A DNA stretch of 64,000 nucleotides, taken from contig NZ_CP112880.1 in assembly GCF_028747205.1 (NCBI RefSeq), forward strand, positions 6,669,501 to 6,733,500, read 5' to 3'. Positions 8,967 to 18,445 of this stretch are shown piece after piece. The notes below the pieces were generated by a model, which saw nothing but the letters and a program-made list of their open reading frames with translations, was not told the DNA's origin and did not search any database. Position 1 is the first letter of the stretch. Each line of letters starts with the position of its first letter. Position numbers and translations under genes: made by a program. The DNA is from Streptomyces sp. CA-278952. Lineage in GTDB: Bacteria > Actinomycetota > Actinomycetes > Streptomycetales > Streptomycetaceae.

Positions 8967-10565
8967 GTGGATACGGAAACCGCGCCGCGCGCCGGGGTGC
9001 GCGAGTGGATCGGGCTGGCGGCCCTGGCGCTGCCCGCGATGCTCGTGATCATGGATATGAGCGTGCTCCATCTGGCGCTGCCGACCCTGAGCCGGGATCT
9101 GGAGCCTTCAGGGGCGCAACTGCTCTGGATCACCGATGTCTACGGGTTCGTCATCGCCGGCGCGATGATCACCATGGGTACGCTCGGCGACCGCATCGGC
9201 CGTCGCCGGATGCTGATGATCGGGGCCGTGGCCTTCGGCTCCGCCTCGGTGCTCGCCGCCTACGCTCCGACCGCGGAGACGCTGATCGTGGCCCGCGCCC
9301 TCCTCGGCCTCGCCGGTGCGGTGCTGGGCCCGTCGACGCTGTCGCTGATCAGCGCCATGTTCCACGACGCCGAGCAGCGCGGTTTCGCCATCACCGTCTG
9401 GATGACGAGCTTCATGCTGGGCGGCGCGGTCGGCCCGTTGGTCGGCGGCGTCCTGCTGGAGGCGTTCTGGTGGGGTTCGGTCTTTCTCGTGGCGGTGCCT
9501 GTCATGGTGTTCCTGCTGGTGGCGGGCCCGTTGGTGCTCCCGGAGGTCCGTAATCCGGACGCCGGCCGGCTTGATCTGACCAGCGCCGCGATGTCGCTGG
9601 CCGCCATCCTGCTGGTCGTCCTCGGCGTGAAGGAGTTCGCCGGGGAGGGCGTCACCTGGCCGGCGTTGTTCGCCCTGGTGGCCGGCCTCGTGATCGGCGC
9701 CCTCTTCGTCGTACGGCAGCGCCGGCTCACCGACCCGCTGCTCGACATGAGGCTCTTCGCTGACCGCGGCTTCAGCGTCTCCCTCGGAACGCTGACCCTG
9801 ACCGTGGTGTTCATGCTGGGCAGCCAGTTCCTCATCGCCCAGTACATCCAGATGGTGCTGGGCATGGAACCGCTGGAGTCGGCGGTGTGGAGCCTGCCGA
9901 TGGTCGTCAGCGGGACCCTCGCGATGTTCGTCGCCCAGGGTGTGGCGGCCCAGGTGGGCAAGGCGTACGTCTTTGGCGCCGGTCTCACGATCGCCGCCAT
10001 CGGCTTCGCCGTGCTCTCCCGGGTGGACAGCGGATCCGGGATCGGAACCGTCGTCACGGCGGCGTCGCTGCTGTTCGCCGGTCTGATGCCGGTCTCGTCC
10101 CTCGGGATCGGGATGATCGTCGACGCCGCACCGCCCGAGCGGGCGGGTTCGGCGGCCGCGGTGGGGGAGACGACCCAGGAACTGGGCGGCGCCCTCGGCA
10201 TCGCGGTTCTCGGCAGCGTGCTCAACGTCGCGTACCACGGGGGGATGACCGGCTCGGTGCCGGACGGCGTACCCGCTCCCGCCCGGGAGACGGTCACCGA
10301 CAACCTGCCCGCGGCCCTCGAGGTCGCCGGTCGGATGCCTGCGGAGACAGGGGCCCAACTCGTCTTCGTGGCAAGGGACTCCTTCGCCCAGGGCCTCTCC
10401 TGGATCGCGATGGGAGCCGTCCCGGTCATGCTCGCACTGGCTGTCACGGCCACGGTGCTGCTCCGGAACGTGGGGCGCGCCGATGGGGGCACGGGCCAGG
10501 AGGGGGAGGCGGGGGAAGCGGGAGAGGTCGGCAAGTCGACGTCTACGGCGGGGGCGGCGTCGTGA
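8967..10565 (+). CDS. DHA2-family MFS drug efflux transporter
   Basis: 532 residues with about 14 predicted membrane helices (EmrB/QacA type). Signatures: MDMSVLHLALPTLSRDL in helix 1 (motif D1-like), GDRIGRRRMLMIG (motif A loop), and a helix-5 stretch FMLGGAVGPLVGGVLLE matching antiporter motif C. The C-terminus is a hydrophilic Gly/Glu-rich tail. GTG 8967 follows AAGGGAG. A proton-driven drug exporter probably controlled by the upstream HxlR. Confidence 0.9.
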   Translation: MDTETAPRAGVREWIGLAALALPAMLVIMDMSVLHLALPTLSRDLEPSGAQLLWITDVYGFVIAGAMITMGTLGDRIGRRRMLMIGAVAFGSASVLAAYAPTAETLIVARALLGLAGAVLGPSTLSLISAMFHDAEQRGFAITVWMTSFMLGGAVGPLVGGVLLEAFWWGSVFLVAVPVMVFLLVAGPLVLPEVRNPDAGRLDLTSAAMSLAAILLVVLGVKEFAGEGVTWPALFALVAGLVIGALFVVRQRRLTDPLLDMRLFADRGFSVSLGTLTLTVVFMLGSQFLIAQYIQMVLGMEPLESAVWSLPMVVSGTLAMFVAQGVAAQVGKAYVFGAGLTIAAIGFAVLSRVDSGSGIGTVVTAASLLFAGLMPVSSLGIGMIVDAAPPERAGSAAAVGETTQELGGALGIAVLGSVLNVAYHGGMTGSVPDGVPAPARETVTDNLPAALEVAGRMPAETGAQLVFVARDSFAQGLSWIAMGAVPVMLALAVTATVLLRNVGRADGGTGQEGEAGEAGEVGKSTSTAGAAS

Positions 10566-10802
10566 ACTGACCCGACCCCTCGTCATGCGGCCGGCCATGG
10601 GTCGCCCTCTTCGGGGGGAGACGGATGGCCGACCGCGTCGGCGGCCGAGAACGAGCACTGCCGCCCCGCCAGTTTTTACCGACGCGTAACTTCCCTCGCC
10701 TCCTTACTCGTGCGTAATTTGGCATGAGCACATAAAGCTTGTGGTCCGGGCCACAGGGCGCACCGCCATCGCACCTCCCTTGAGCCGCAAGGAGACCACA
10801 CG

Positions 10803-11696
10803 ATGCTGCCCTGGATCCGTGCTGCGCGCGTTCCCCGCACGCGCAGTCTGCTCGCCGCCCTGCTCCTCGCCCTCACCGTTCTCGTCGCCCCCACGGCGAC
10901 CGCGACCGCGGCGACCCCGGCCGCCGCCGAGGCCACTTCGCGTGGCTGGAACGACTACTCCTGCAAGCCCTCCGCCGCCCATCCCCGCCCCGTCGTCCTG
11001 GTCCACGGAACCTTCGGGAACTCGATCGACAACTGGCTGGTCCTCGCCCCCTACCTGGTCAACCGGGGCTACTGCGTCTTCTCCCTCGACTACGGCCGGC
11101 TCCCCGGCGTGCCGTTCTTCCACGGCCTCGGCCCCATCGACAAGTCGGCCGAACAGCTCGACGTGTTCGTCGACAAGGTCCTCGACGCCACCGGAGCCCC
11201 CAAGGCCGACCTCGTCGGCCATTCGCAGGGCGGCATGATGCCGAACTACTACCTGAAGTTCCTCGGCGGCGCCGACAAGGTCAACGCCCTCGTCGGCATC
11301 GCCCCGGACAACCACGGCACCACGCTGCTCGGCCTCACCAAGCTGCTGCCGTTCTTCCCCGGCGTCGAGAAGTTCATCAGCGACAAGACCCCCGGACTCG
11401 CCGACCAGGTCGCGGGATCGCCCTTCATCACCAAGCTCACGGCGGGCGGCGACACCGTCCCCGGCGTCCGCTACACCGTCATCGCGACCCAGTACGACCA
11501 GGTCGTGACCCCGTACCGCACGCAGTACCTGGACGGGCCGAACGTACGCAACGTGCTGCTCCAGGACCTGTGCCCGCTCGACCTGTCCGAGCACGTGGCG
11601 ATCGGGACCATCGACCGCATCGCCTTCCACGAAGTGGCCAACGCCCTCGACCCGGCACGCGCCACCCCGACCACCTGCGCCTCGGTCATCGGCTGA
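10803..11696 (+). CDS. Secreted triacylglycerol lipase (alpha/beta hydrolase)
   Basis: 297 residues with a signal peptide (RSLLAALLLALTVLVAP then AxA sites near 37-42). The oxyanion motif VLVHGTFGN is at 66-72 and the nucleophile GHSQGG has Ser141. Probable Asp/His lie in TQYDQVVTPY and FHEVANALDP. It resembles the EstA/lipase class 2 group of actinomycete extracellular lipases. The 237-bp upstream region contains AT-rich TTTTTACC and GTAACTT stretches likely to hold the promoter. It ends in a hairpin shared with the convergent LPMO. Confidence 0.88.
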   Translation: MLPWIRAARVPRTRSLLAALLLALTVLVAPTATATAATPAAAEATSRGWNDYSCKPSAAHPRPVVLVHGTFGNSIDNWLVLAPYLVNRGYCVFSLDYGRLPGVPFFHGLGPIDKSAEQLDVFVDKVLDATGAPKADLVGHSQGGMMPNYYLKFLGGADKVNALVGIAPDNHGTTLLGLTKLLPFFPGVEKFISDKTPGLADQVAGSPFITKLTAGGDTVPGVRYTVIATQYDQVVTPYRTQYLDGPNVRNVLLQDLCPLDLSEHVAIGTIDRIAFHEVANALDPARATPTTCASVIG

Positions 11697-11709
11697 CCGG
11701 CCGCGCAAC

Positions 11710-11761
11710 GACGGGCCGGGGCCCGGCGTCCGACGGTGCGGACGGCGGACCCCGGCCCGTC
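11710..11761. terminator. Bidirectional nested hairpin
   Basis: Outer 12-bp perfect stem 11710-11721/11750-11761, with an inner 6-bp stem CGTCCG/CGGACG. It lies between the convergent lipase and LPMO genes. Confidence 0.7.
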
Positions 11762-11826
11762 ACGTCCTGCCGCGCCCGACGTCCCGGAGGGACGCGGCAG
11801 GGGTATGGGGAGGGGTGCTGCGACGG

Positions 11827-12864
11827 TCAGCGGCTGTGGCGGCCGGCAGCGGCGGTGGCCCGTCGGCGCTGCGAGGCGAACAGCACGGCCGCACCGGCGG
11901 CGAGGACCCCCGCGCCGCCGATCGCCAGATACGTGCTGCTGGTGGACCCGCCCGTCTCGGCCAGCACCTCGTCGGAGCCCGCGGCGTTGACCTCCGGGGC
12001 GTTGCCCTCAGCCTTCTTGGCCGGGGCGGCCGGGGCGGCGGCGGTGACCTTCGCCCCGGTGTTCGCGTCGTCGTCCCCGTGGCCGTTGTGCTCGACCGAC
12101 GACTTCTCGGAACCGTCGGCGATGGCGTCCTCGGACGGTGCGGAGGGGGCTGCCGCCGGGGCCTCGGCACCGGAGTCACCACCGGGCCCCTGCTGCCCCT
12201 CCTCCTTCTCCGCCCCACCGTCCTGCGTCCCGCCGCCGAACGTCACGTCGGAGCAGGCGTAGAACGCCTCGGGGGAGTCGGAGCGCTGCCAGACCGTGTA
12301 GACCAGCTGCCGGCCCGAGCGCTCGGGGACCGTCCCGTCGAAGACGTACGAACCGTTCTCCAGCGCCGGGTCCGTGGCCTCGGCGAAGGGCTTCGCCTCC
12401 AGGTCCGACCAGGCCAGCGGCTTCGTGGGGTCGTACCCGGGCTTGGTGAGGTACAGCTCGAACGATCCCCGGTGCGGGGCCGTCGCGCGGAACCGGAAGG
12501 TGTGCTCGCCCGCGGACATCGCGGTGGCCGGCCAGTCGGCGCGCGGGAGGTCCAGGCCCTTGAACTTGTCGTTGGCCGCGCTGCACAGCTTGCCGTCCGG
12601 GATCAACTCACGGTGCTTGCCCGCCGCGTTGGCGATGTTCACCCCGTTCCAGTCGTACAGCGCCTGCGTCCCGCCCGCCGCGACCGCCGCCCGGCACGCC
12701 GCCGACTCCGGGCTCTCGGGCCCCTCCGCGAAGCACGCGGACACCCGGCTCACCGGGTCGGTGAGCGAACCGTGCGCGACGGCCGGGGCGGAGGCCAGCC
12801 CGGCCAGTGCGAGCGGGGCCAGACCGAGGGCGAGGACACCGGCGGCCTTGCGACGAGCGGTCAT
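11827..12864 (-). CDS. AA10 lytic polysaccharide monooxygenase, sortase-anchored
   Basis: 345 residues. Signal cleavage after AVA exposes His31, and with His121 (AGEHTFRF) this makes the copper histidine brace of AA10 enzymes. The catalytic domain spans about 31-225. A Glu/Ala/Pro-rich linker follows, then LAETG (301-305), a membrane helix and a basic tail: a class E sortase (LAXTG) cell-wall sorting signal. The enzyme should therefore be displayed on the wall rather than released, acting on chitin, cellulose or a cell-surface glucan. Most streptomycete AA10s carry binding modules or nothing in place of a sorting signal. No cslA/glxA genes are adjacent. Confidence 0.88.
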   Translation of the reverse strand: MTARRKAAGVLALGLAPLALAGLASAPAVAHGSLTDPVSRVSACFAEGPESPESAACRAAVAAGGTQALYDWNGVNIANAAGKHRELIPDGKLCSAANDKFKGLDLPRADWPATAMSAGEHTFRFRATAPHRGSFELYLTKPGYDPTKPLAWSDLEAKPFAEATDPALENGSYVFDGTVPERSGRQLVYTVWQRSDSPEAFYACSDVTFGGGTQDGGAEKEEGQQGPGGDSGAEAPAAAPSAPSEDAIADGSEKSSVEHNGHGDDDANTGAKVTAAAPAAPAKKAEGNAPEVNAAGSDEVLAETGGSTSSTYLAIGGAGVLAAGAAVLFASQRRRATAAAGRHSR

Positions 12865-13027
12865 GGATGGATCTCCTTCGAAACGGCACAGCTGTGAGGG
12901 TGGCGCTCAGCAAGCTAGCCGCTCCGAAGGCCGAAAACGCCTGATGGGAGGGGGTGGTGATGATCCTTATGGTGGCTTTAAGGCGCCGCTAAGTGGGCGC
13001 TCAGGTGGAGGGCCGGGATGTGCCGCC

Positions 13028-13714
13028 TCACCCCGTCCACCGGTACCGCCGCTCCGGCCGCCCCGTGCCTCCGTAGCGCAAGGTCACCTCCGCGCGCCCC
13101 GTACCGGCGAAGTACTCCAGGTAGCGGCGCGCGCTCACCCGGGACAGTGCTCCCACCTCGGCGCACTCCGAAGCGGACAGGCCCTCGGGGTGGTCGCGCA
13201 GGGTGCGTTCCACCAGGTCGGCCGTGGGGGCGGCCAGGCCCTTCGGCAGCTCGCGCGAGCCGGGCGGGCGGGTGCCGAAGATCTGGTCGACGTCCTCCTG
13301 GCGGGCCTCTCCCAGCCTGTCCAGGCGGGTACGCAGCGAGGCGACGTGGCGCATCTGCTCCTGGAGCGCGGACCGGCTGAACGGCTTGATCAGATAGTGC
13401 AGGGCCCCCGCCCGCAGCGCCGCCCGGATCACCCCCGCGTCCCGGGCCGCCGTGATGAACAGGGCGTCCGCGCTGGGGCGCGAGGTGTCCCGCTCCTCCG
13501 CCGCACGCAGGGCGCGCAGCACTCCGATCCCGTCCATATCGGGCAGATAGATGTCCAGCAGTACCAGATCGGGGCGCAGCCGCTCGGCGGCCCGCAAGGC
13601 GTCGGCACCGTTGTGCGCCACCCCGACGACCGCGAAGCCGTCCATAGCGGACACATAGCGGCTGTGCAGCTTCGCGACCATGAAGTCGTCGTCCACCACC
13701 AGCACAGTTGTCAC
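13028..13714 (-). CDS. CitB/DcuR-type response regulator
   Basis: 228 residues. The receiver domain (1-125) has acidic DDD at 8-10, phosphoacceptor Asp54 (VLLDIYLPD) and the conserved Lys in HYLIKPFSR. The output region has a helix-turn-helix (SASECAEVGALSRVSARRYL) typical of citrate/malate two-component regulators. GTG start at 13714. It is divergent from tctCBA over 116 bp, so it very probably controls tricarboxylate uptake. The usual CitA-type sensor kinase gene is not in this neighbourhood. Confidence 0.88.
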   Translation of the reverse strand: MTTVLVVDDDFMVAKLHSRYVSAMDGFAVVGVAHNGADALRAAERLRPDLVLLDIYLPDMDGIGVLRALRAAEERDTSRPSADALFITAARDAGVIRAALRAGALHYLIKPFSRSALQEQMRHVASLRTRLDRLGEARQEDVDQIFGTRPPGSRELPKGLAAPTADLVERTLRDHPEGLSASECAEVGALSRVSARRYLEYFAGTGRAEVTLRYGGTGRPERRYRWTG

Positions 13715-13830
13715 GCCGCCACGCTAGGCGGCGACCACAACGACCACAACGTCCGTTGATACCGGAAGAGAGACAGCTTCTTAACGCACAGGCAACATGT
13801 GGGCCACTTCACAGTCGAAAGGCGGAACCT
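13715..13830. promoter_or_regulatory. Response regulator/tctC divergent promoter region
   Basis: Holds a tandem 9-bp repeat CGACCACAA (13732-13740, 13741-13749) and an AT-rich CTTCTTAACGC at 13777-13787. A one-base variant of the latter, CTTGTTAACGC, lies before the citrate symporter gene (31641-31651). These are candidate binding sites for the regulator. Confidence 0.4.
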
Positions 13831-14814
13831 GTGCGACTGCGCACTCTCCTCGCCCTCTTCGGGGCCGCGTTGCTGGTGGTGGTGGGGCCACCCCTGCTGT
13901 CCACCGGTGACGGTTCCGACACCGGCACCCAGATTCCCGGGCTCCGCTTCATGGTCCCCAACACTCCCGGCGGCGGCTACGACATCACCGCGCGCACCCT
14001 GGCCAAGAACGCCGAGGACGCCGGACTCACCCACAACATCGAGGTGTTCAACCTGCCGGGCGCCGGCGGAACGGTCGGCCTGACCCGGCTCGTCGGCGAA
14101 CACGGCAACGGCAAGCTCGCCCTCTCCATGGGACTCGGCGTCGTCGGAGCCGTCCACACCAACAAGTCCCCGAGCACGCTGGCCGACACCACCCCGATCG
14201 CCCGGCTCACCGAGGAGCCGGACATCGTCGTCGTCTCCAAGGACTCCCCGCACCGGACCATCTCCGACCTGCTCACCGCCTGGAAGAAGGACCCGGCCGA
14301 CGTCCCGGTCGGCGGCGGTTCCTCACCCGGCGGCCCGGACCACCTCGCCCCGATGCTCATGGCGCAGGCGGCCGGCATCGCCCCGAGGACGGTCAACTAC
14401 GTCCCGTTCGACGGCGGCGGCGAACTCCTCGCCTCCATCCTCGGCAACAAGGTCGGCTTCGGGGTCTCCGGTCTCGGCGAGTACCGCGACCAGATCGAGG
14501 CGGGCGAGCTGCGCCTGCTCGCCGTGACCGGTCCGAAGCGGGTGCCGGGCCTCGACGCCCCCACCCTGCGCGAGGCCGGACTCGACACCGAGTTCACCAA
14601 CTGGCGCGGCGTCGTCGCCCCGCCCGGCCTCTCGCCGGCCGAACGCGACAAGCTCACCGGCCTGATCCGCGAACTCCACGGCACGAAGCAGTGGCAGGAG
14701 TCGATGAAGAAGAACGGCTGGGACGACGCCCTCCTCATCGGTGAACCCTTCGGCGACTTCCTCGACGAGCAGAACCAGCGCGTCGCCACCGTTCTCAAGG
14801 AGCTGGGGCTGTGA
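13831..14814 (+). CDS. tctC: Tripartite tricarboxylate transporter substrate-binding protein
   Basis: 327 residues from GTG 13831, preceded by AAAGGCGG; an open frame extending to 13708 has no coding signs upstream. The signal segment RTLLALFGAALLVVVG has no lipobox Cys, which is unusual for a Gram-positive binding protein. It may stay tethered by its N-terminal helix. The Bug/TctC fold is shown by VPNTPGGGYDITAR near the start, GAGGTVGLTRL, and GGSSPGGPDHLAP. First gene of tctCBA, overlapping tctB by 4 nt (GTGA). Confidence 0.9.
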   Translation: MRLRTLLALFGAALLVVVGPPLLSTGDGSDTGTQIPGLRFMVPNTPGGGYDITARTLAKNAEDAGLTHNIEVFNLPGAGGTVGLTRLVGEHGNGKLALSMGLGVVGAVHTNKSPSTLADTTPIARLTEEPDIVVVSKDSPHRTISDLLTAWKKDPADVPVGGGSSPGGPDHLAPMLMAQAAGIAPRTVNYVPFDGGGELLASILGNKVGFGVSGLGEYRDQIEAGELRLLAVTGPKRVPGLDAPTLREAGLDTEFTNWRGVVAPPGLSPAERDKLTGLIRELHGTKQWQESMKKNGWDDALLIGEPFGDFLDEQNQRVATVLKELGL

Positions 14815-15404
14815 CCACCGAACCCACCGACCCCACCGAACTTCCCGGTTCGGCAGCGCAGCCGAGCGCCGAAGCCGTACAGGCCGAAGCCGTACAGGAG
14901 GAGACCACCGTCCTCTCCTGGCTCCGCGAGCACTCCGAACTCGGCGTCTGCGTCCTGCTGTTCGCGCTCGGCGTGCTCGTTCTCACCGACGCCTTCACCA
15001 TGAGCGTCGACATCGCCCAGCGCGGTCCCGTCGGCCCCCGGACGGTCCCCTTCGTCATCGGCGGTCTGTTCCTCCTCATCTCCGTCCTGCTCGCCGGCGA
15101 CGTCCTGCGCGGCGGCCGGGGCGAGGCGGAGGGCGGCGAGGACGTCGACCTCGACGAACCGGCCGACTGGCGCACCGTCCTCCTGCTCACCGGGGTCTTC
15201 CTCGGCGCCGCCGTCCTGATCGGCCCCCTGGGCTTCCCGATCGCCGGGGCGCTGCTCTTCTGGGGATCCGCCTACGCGCTCGGCAGCCGGCACCACGGCC
15301 GGGACCCGCTCATCGCGGCCGGCATCTCCCTCGCCACCTACTTCGTCTTCGACAACCTGCTCGGTGTCCCCCTTCCGGGCGGCCCGCTGATGGGGGTGCT
15401 CTGA
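14811..15404 (+). CDS. tctB: Tripartite tricarboxylate transporter small membrane subunit
   Basis: 197 residues. The N-terminal cytoplasmic stretch is rich in Glu/Ala, followed by about four membrane helices with an acidic loop (EGGEDVDLDEPADW) in the middle, as in TctB. The GTGA overlap with tctC and the 3-nt gap to tctA indicate translational coupling. Confidence 0.88.
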   Translation: MTTEPTDPTELPGSAAQPSAEAVQAEAVQEETTVLSWLREHSELGVCVLLFALGVLVLTDAFTMSVDIAQRGPVGPRTVPFVIGGLFLLISVLLAGDVLRGGRGEAEGGEDVDLDEPADWRTVLLLTGVFLGAAVLIGPLGFPIAGALLFWGSAYALGSRHHGRDPLIAAGISLATYFVFDNLLGVPLPGGPLMGVL

Positions 15405-15407
15405 CCG

Positions 15408-16937
15408 ATGGATTCCCTCAACTCCCTCATCGACGGCTTCGGTACCGCGCTCACCCCGATGAACCTGCTGTGGGCCGCGATCGGCGTCCTGCTCGGGACC
15501 GCGATCGGCGTGCTCCCCGGCATCGGCCCGGCGATGGCCGTGGCGCTGCTGCTCCCGGTGACGTACGGACTCGACCCGACCGGCGCGTTCATCATGTTCG
15601 CCGGGATCTACTACGGAGCGATGTTCGGCGGCTCCACCACCTCGATCCTCCTCAACACCCCCGGGGAGAGCGCGGCCGTGGTCGCCGCCATCGAGGGCAA
15701 CCCGATGGCGAAGGGCGGACGCGGAGCGCAGGCTCTCGCCGCCGCCGCGATCGGTCACTTCGCGGGCGGCATGATCGGTACGATCCTGCTGGTCGTCCTC
15801 GCCCCGACCGTCGCCTCCCTCGCCATCGGCATCGGCGCCCCCGACTACTTCGCCATCATGGTGCTGGCCTTCATCGCCGTCACCTCCGTCCTCGGCGCCT
15901 CCCGCATCCGCGGCGTCGCCTCGCTCCTCATCGGCCTCACCATCGGACTGGTCGGCCTCGACCAGATGACCGGCCAGCAGCGCCTGACCTTCGGCTCGCT
16001 CCAACTGGCCGACGGCGTCGACGTGGTCATCGTCGCGGTCGGACTCTTCGCGATCGGCGAAGCGCTCTGGGTCGCCGCCCACCTGCGCCGCTCCACCGGA
16101 AAGCCGATCCCCGTCGGCAGACCGTGGCTCGGCCGCGCCGACCTGAAGCGCACCTGGAAGCCCTGGCTGCGCGGTCCCGTCATCGGCTTCCCCTTCGGGG
16201 CGATCCCGGCGGGCGGCGCGGAGATCCCCACCTTCCTCAGTTACGTCACCGAGAAGCGGCTGTCCAACCACCGTGACCAGTTCGGCAAGGGGGCCATCGA
16301 AGGCGTCGCGGGACCGGAGGCCGCCGCCTCCGCCTCCGCCGCCGGAACCCTCGTCTCGATGCTCACGCTCGGACTGCCCACCACCGCCGTCGCCGCCGTG
16401 ATGCTGGCCGCCTTCCAGCAGTACGGGATCCAGCCCGGCCCCCTGCTGTTCGAACGCGAACCGGAGCTGGTCTGGGGCCTCATCGCCTCGCTCTTCGTCG
16501 GCATGGTGCTGCTGCTCGCCCTCAACCTGCCGCTCGCCCCCGTCTGGGCGAAGCTCCTGCGGATCCCGCGCCCCTACCTGTACGCGGGCATCCTCTTCTT
16601 CGCCGCCGTCGGGGCGTACGCGGTCGGCGGCGAGTCCCTCGACCTGGTGATCCTCCTGATCATCGGGCTGATCGGGTTCGGCATGCGGCGCTACGGACTG
16701 CCGGTGCTGCCCGCCGTCATCGGGGTGATCCTCGGCCCGGCCGCCGAACAGCAGCTGCGCCGAGCGCTCCAGATCAGCGACGGGAGCGTGTCCGGCCTGG
16801 TCAACACCCCGTTCTCCGTCACGGTCTACGCGATCGTGGTGCTGATCGTGGCGTGGCCGCTGATCAGCCGGCTGGTCGTCCGGCTGCGCGGTGGCCGGAA
16901 AACGGCAGAGGGGTCCCGCACTGTCAGTGGCGGCTGA
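15408..16937 (+). CDS. tctA: Tripartite tricarboxylate transporter large permease
   Basis: 509 residues with about 12 helices. Family signatures are [20 protein letters not shown] near the N-terminus and a second, inverted-repeat version [22 protein letters not shown] mid-protein. It forms the ion-coupled channel with TctB, fed by TctC with citrate-like substrates. Last gene of the tct operon. The fusion gene begins 13 nt downstream on the same strand and may be cotranscribed. Confidence 0.93.
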   Translation: MDSLNSLIDGFGTALTPMNLLWAAIGVLLGTAIGVLPGIGPAMAVALLLPVTYGLDPTGAFIMFAGIYYGAMFGGSTTSILLNTPGESAAVVAAIEGNPMAKGGRGAQALAAAAIGHFAGGMIGTILLVVLAPTVASLAIGIGAPDYFAIMVLAFIAVTSVLGASRIRGVASLLIGLTIGLVGLDQMTGQQRLTFGSLQLADGVDVVIVAVGLFAIGEALWVAAHLRRSTGKPIPVGRPWLGRADLKRTWKPWLRGPVIGFPFGAIPAGGAEIPTFLSYVTEKRLSNHRDQFGKGAIEGVAGPEAAASASAAGTLVSMLTLGLPTTAVAAVMLAAFQQYGIQPGPLLFEREPELVWGLIASLFVGMVLLLALNLPLAPVWAKLLRIPRPYLYAGILFFAAVGAYAVGGESLDLVILLIIGLIGFGMRRYGLPVLPAVIGVILGPAAEQQLRRALQISDGSVSGLVNTPFSVTVYAIVVLIVAWPLISRLVVRLRGGRKTAEGSRTVSGG

Positions 16938-16950
16938 GAGCATCGGCTCC

Positions 16951-18444
16951 ATGACCACGATCGACTGGGACGCGGCCGCCGGATCCTTCGACGAGGAGCC
17001 CGACCACGGGCTCCTCGACCCCGCGGTGCGCGACGCCTGGGCCGGGCGGCTGGAGAGCTGGCTGCCCGGCACCCGTGCCGACGTGCTGGACCTGGGGTGC
17101 GGCACCGGCAGCCTCTCCCTGCTCGCCGCGGGCCAGGGCCACCGCGTCACCGCCGTCGACCGCTCGCCCCGCATGGCCGACCGGGCCCGCGCCAAGCTCG
17201 CCGGGACCGGCGCGGAGGTCCTCGTCGGGGACGCCGCCCGGCCCCCGGTCGGGGAGCGGGTGTTCGACGTCGTCGTGGCCCGGCATGTCGTCTGGCTGCT
17301 GCCCGACCCCGCGGCAGCCCTGGAGCACTGGTTCGGCCTGCTGAAGCCGGGCGGGCGGCTCGTTCTCGTCGAAGGGGTGTGGGGCGGCGCCGGCCTGTCC
17401 GCCACCGCGCTCACCGCCCTGCTCTCCGCCCACACCGAGCGCATCCACCACGAGGACCTGGCCCCCGACTCCCGGCTCTGGGGCAAGGAGGTCGAGGACG
17501 AGCGCTATGCGCTGGTCGCCCGCGCGATGCCGCCGCACCGGCACACCGAGGTCGTCGACGTCCATCTGATCCTGCGTCGCGGCCCGGACGTCCTGCTGGC
17601 CCGCCGCTCCAACACGGGGTACGCGGACGGACTGCTCCACATGCCCTCCGGCCACGCGGAGGACGGCGAGGACGTCCGCGAGGCGATGATCCGGGAGGCC
17701 GCCGAGGAGATCGGCCTCGACCTGGAGCCCGAGGAGCTGAAGGTGGCCCTCGTGATGCAGCACCGGGGCCCCGGCGGCGGGGCGCGCATGGGCTGGTTCT
17801 TCGTCGCGGAGCACGACGCGGCCCGCCCGCCGCGCAACGCGGAGCCGGAGAAGTGCTCCGAGCTGGACTGGTTCCCGCTGGCCGCCCTGCCGGACGACAT
17901 GGTCGCGTACTGCCGGGCGGGCCTGGACGGTTACCGGGCGGGCGAGCACTTCATGATCCACTGGCACCGGGACGGGGAGCCGATCGCGTACGTTCCCGGC
18001 GGCGCCGGCCGCGTCGTCCCGCTGCCCGCCGCCGAGGAGGTCACCGGGCGGGTGCACCACATCGAGCTGTGGGTGGCGGACCTGGCGGAGGCGGAGCGCG
18101 GCTGGGGCTGGCTGCTGGGCCGGCTCGGCCATGTGCCGTACCAGCGCTGGGCCCACGGCCGCAGCTGGCGGCGCGGTGACTCGTACGTCGTGCTGGAGCA
18201 GTCGCCCGACCTGGCCGCCGGGGACCACGACCGCCTGTGCCCCGGCCTCAACCACCTGGCGTTCCACGTCGCGGACGGGGCCTCCCTCGACGCCCTGGTC
18301 GCCGAGGCCCCGGCGTACGGCTGGCGGCTGCTGTTCCCCGACCGTCATCCGTACGCGGGCGGCGAGGGGCATCACGCCGCCTATCTGGAGGACCCGGCGG
18401 GATACGAGGTGGAGCTGGTCGCCGACTCCCGGCCCCGCCCCTGA
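16951..18444 (+). CDS. Methyltransferase-NUDIX-glyoxalase (VOC) triple-domain protein
   Basis: 497 residues from ATG 16951 (an in-frame GTG at 16927 would overlap tctA). Domain 1 (1-190) is a class I SAM methyltransferase: DLGCGTGSLSLLAA near 46, VTAVDRSPRM, and a motif near VVARHVVWLLPDP. Domain 2 (about 195-345) is a NUDIX hydrolase with a complete box, G(x5)E(x7)REAAEEIGL, at about 233-256. Domain 3 (about 366-492) is a VOC/glyoxalase fold starting VHHIELWVADLAEAERGW and ending YLEDPAGYEVELVA. Methyltransferase-NUDIX fusions are annotated in Streptomyces; the added VOC domain suggests handling of one damaged or toxic metabolite. Substrate unknown. Confidence 0.85.
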   Translation: MTTIDWDAAAGSFDEEPDHGLLDPAVRDAWAGRLESWLPGTRADVLDLGCGTGSLSLLAAGQGHRVTAVDRSPRMADRARAKLAGTGAEVLVGDAARPPVGERVFDVVVARHVVWLLPDPAAALEHWFGLLKPGGRLVLVEGVWGGAGLSATALTALLSAHTERIHHEDLAPDSRLWGKEVEDERYALVARAMPPHRHTEVVDVHLILRRGPDVLLARRSNTGYADGLLHMPSGHAEDGEDVREAMIREAAEEIGLDLEPEELKVALVMQHRGPGGGARMGWFFVAEHDAARPPRNAEPEKCSELDWFPLAALPDDMVAYCRAGLDGYRAGEHFMIHWHRDGEPIAYVPGGAGRVVPLPAAEEVTGRVHHIELWVADLAEAERGWGWLLGRLGHVPYQRWAHGRSWRRGDSYVVLEQSPDLAAGDHDRLCPGLNHLAFHVADGASLDALVAEAPAYGWRLLFPDRHPYAGGEGHHAAYLEDPAGYEVELVADSRPRP

Positions 18445-18445
18445 G

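Noticed and set aside
14397..17486. A 1029-codon open frame on the minus strand
   Set aside because: Antisense to tctCBA and the fusion gene, with low-complexity Asp/Gly/Arg/Glu composition and no domain; a high-GC artefact. The same holds for long antisense frames opposite 26808-28178, 28984-31593, 33051-35981 and 57770-60175.
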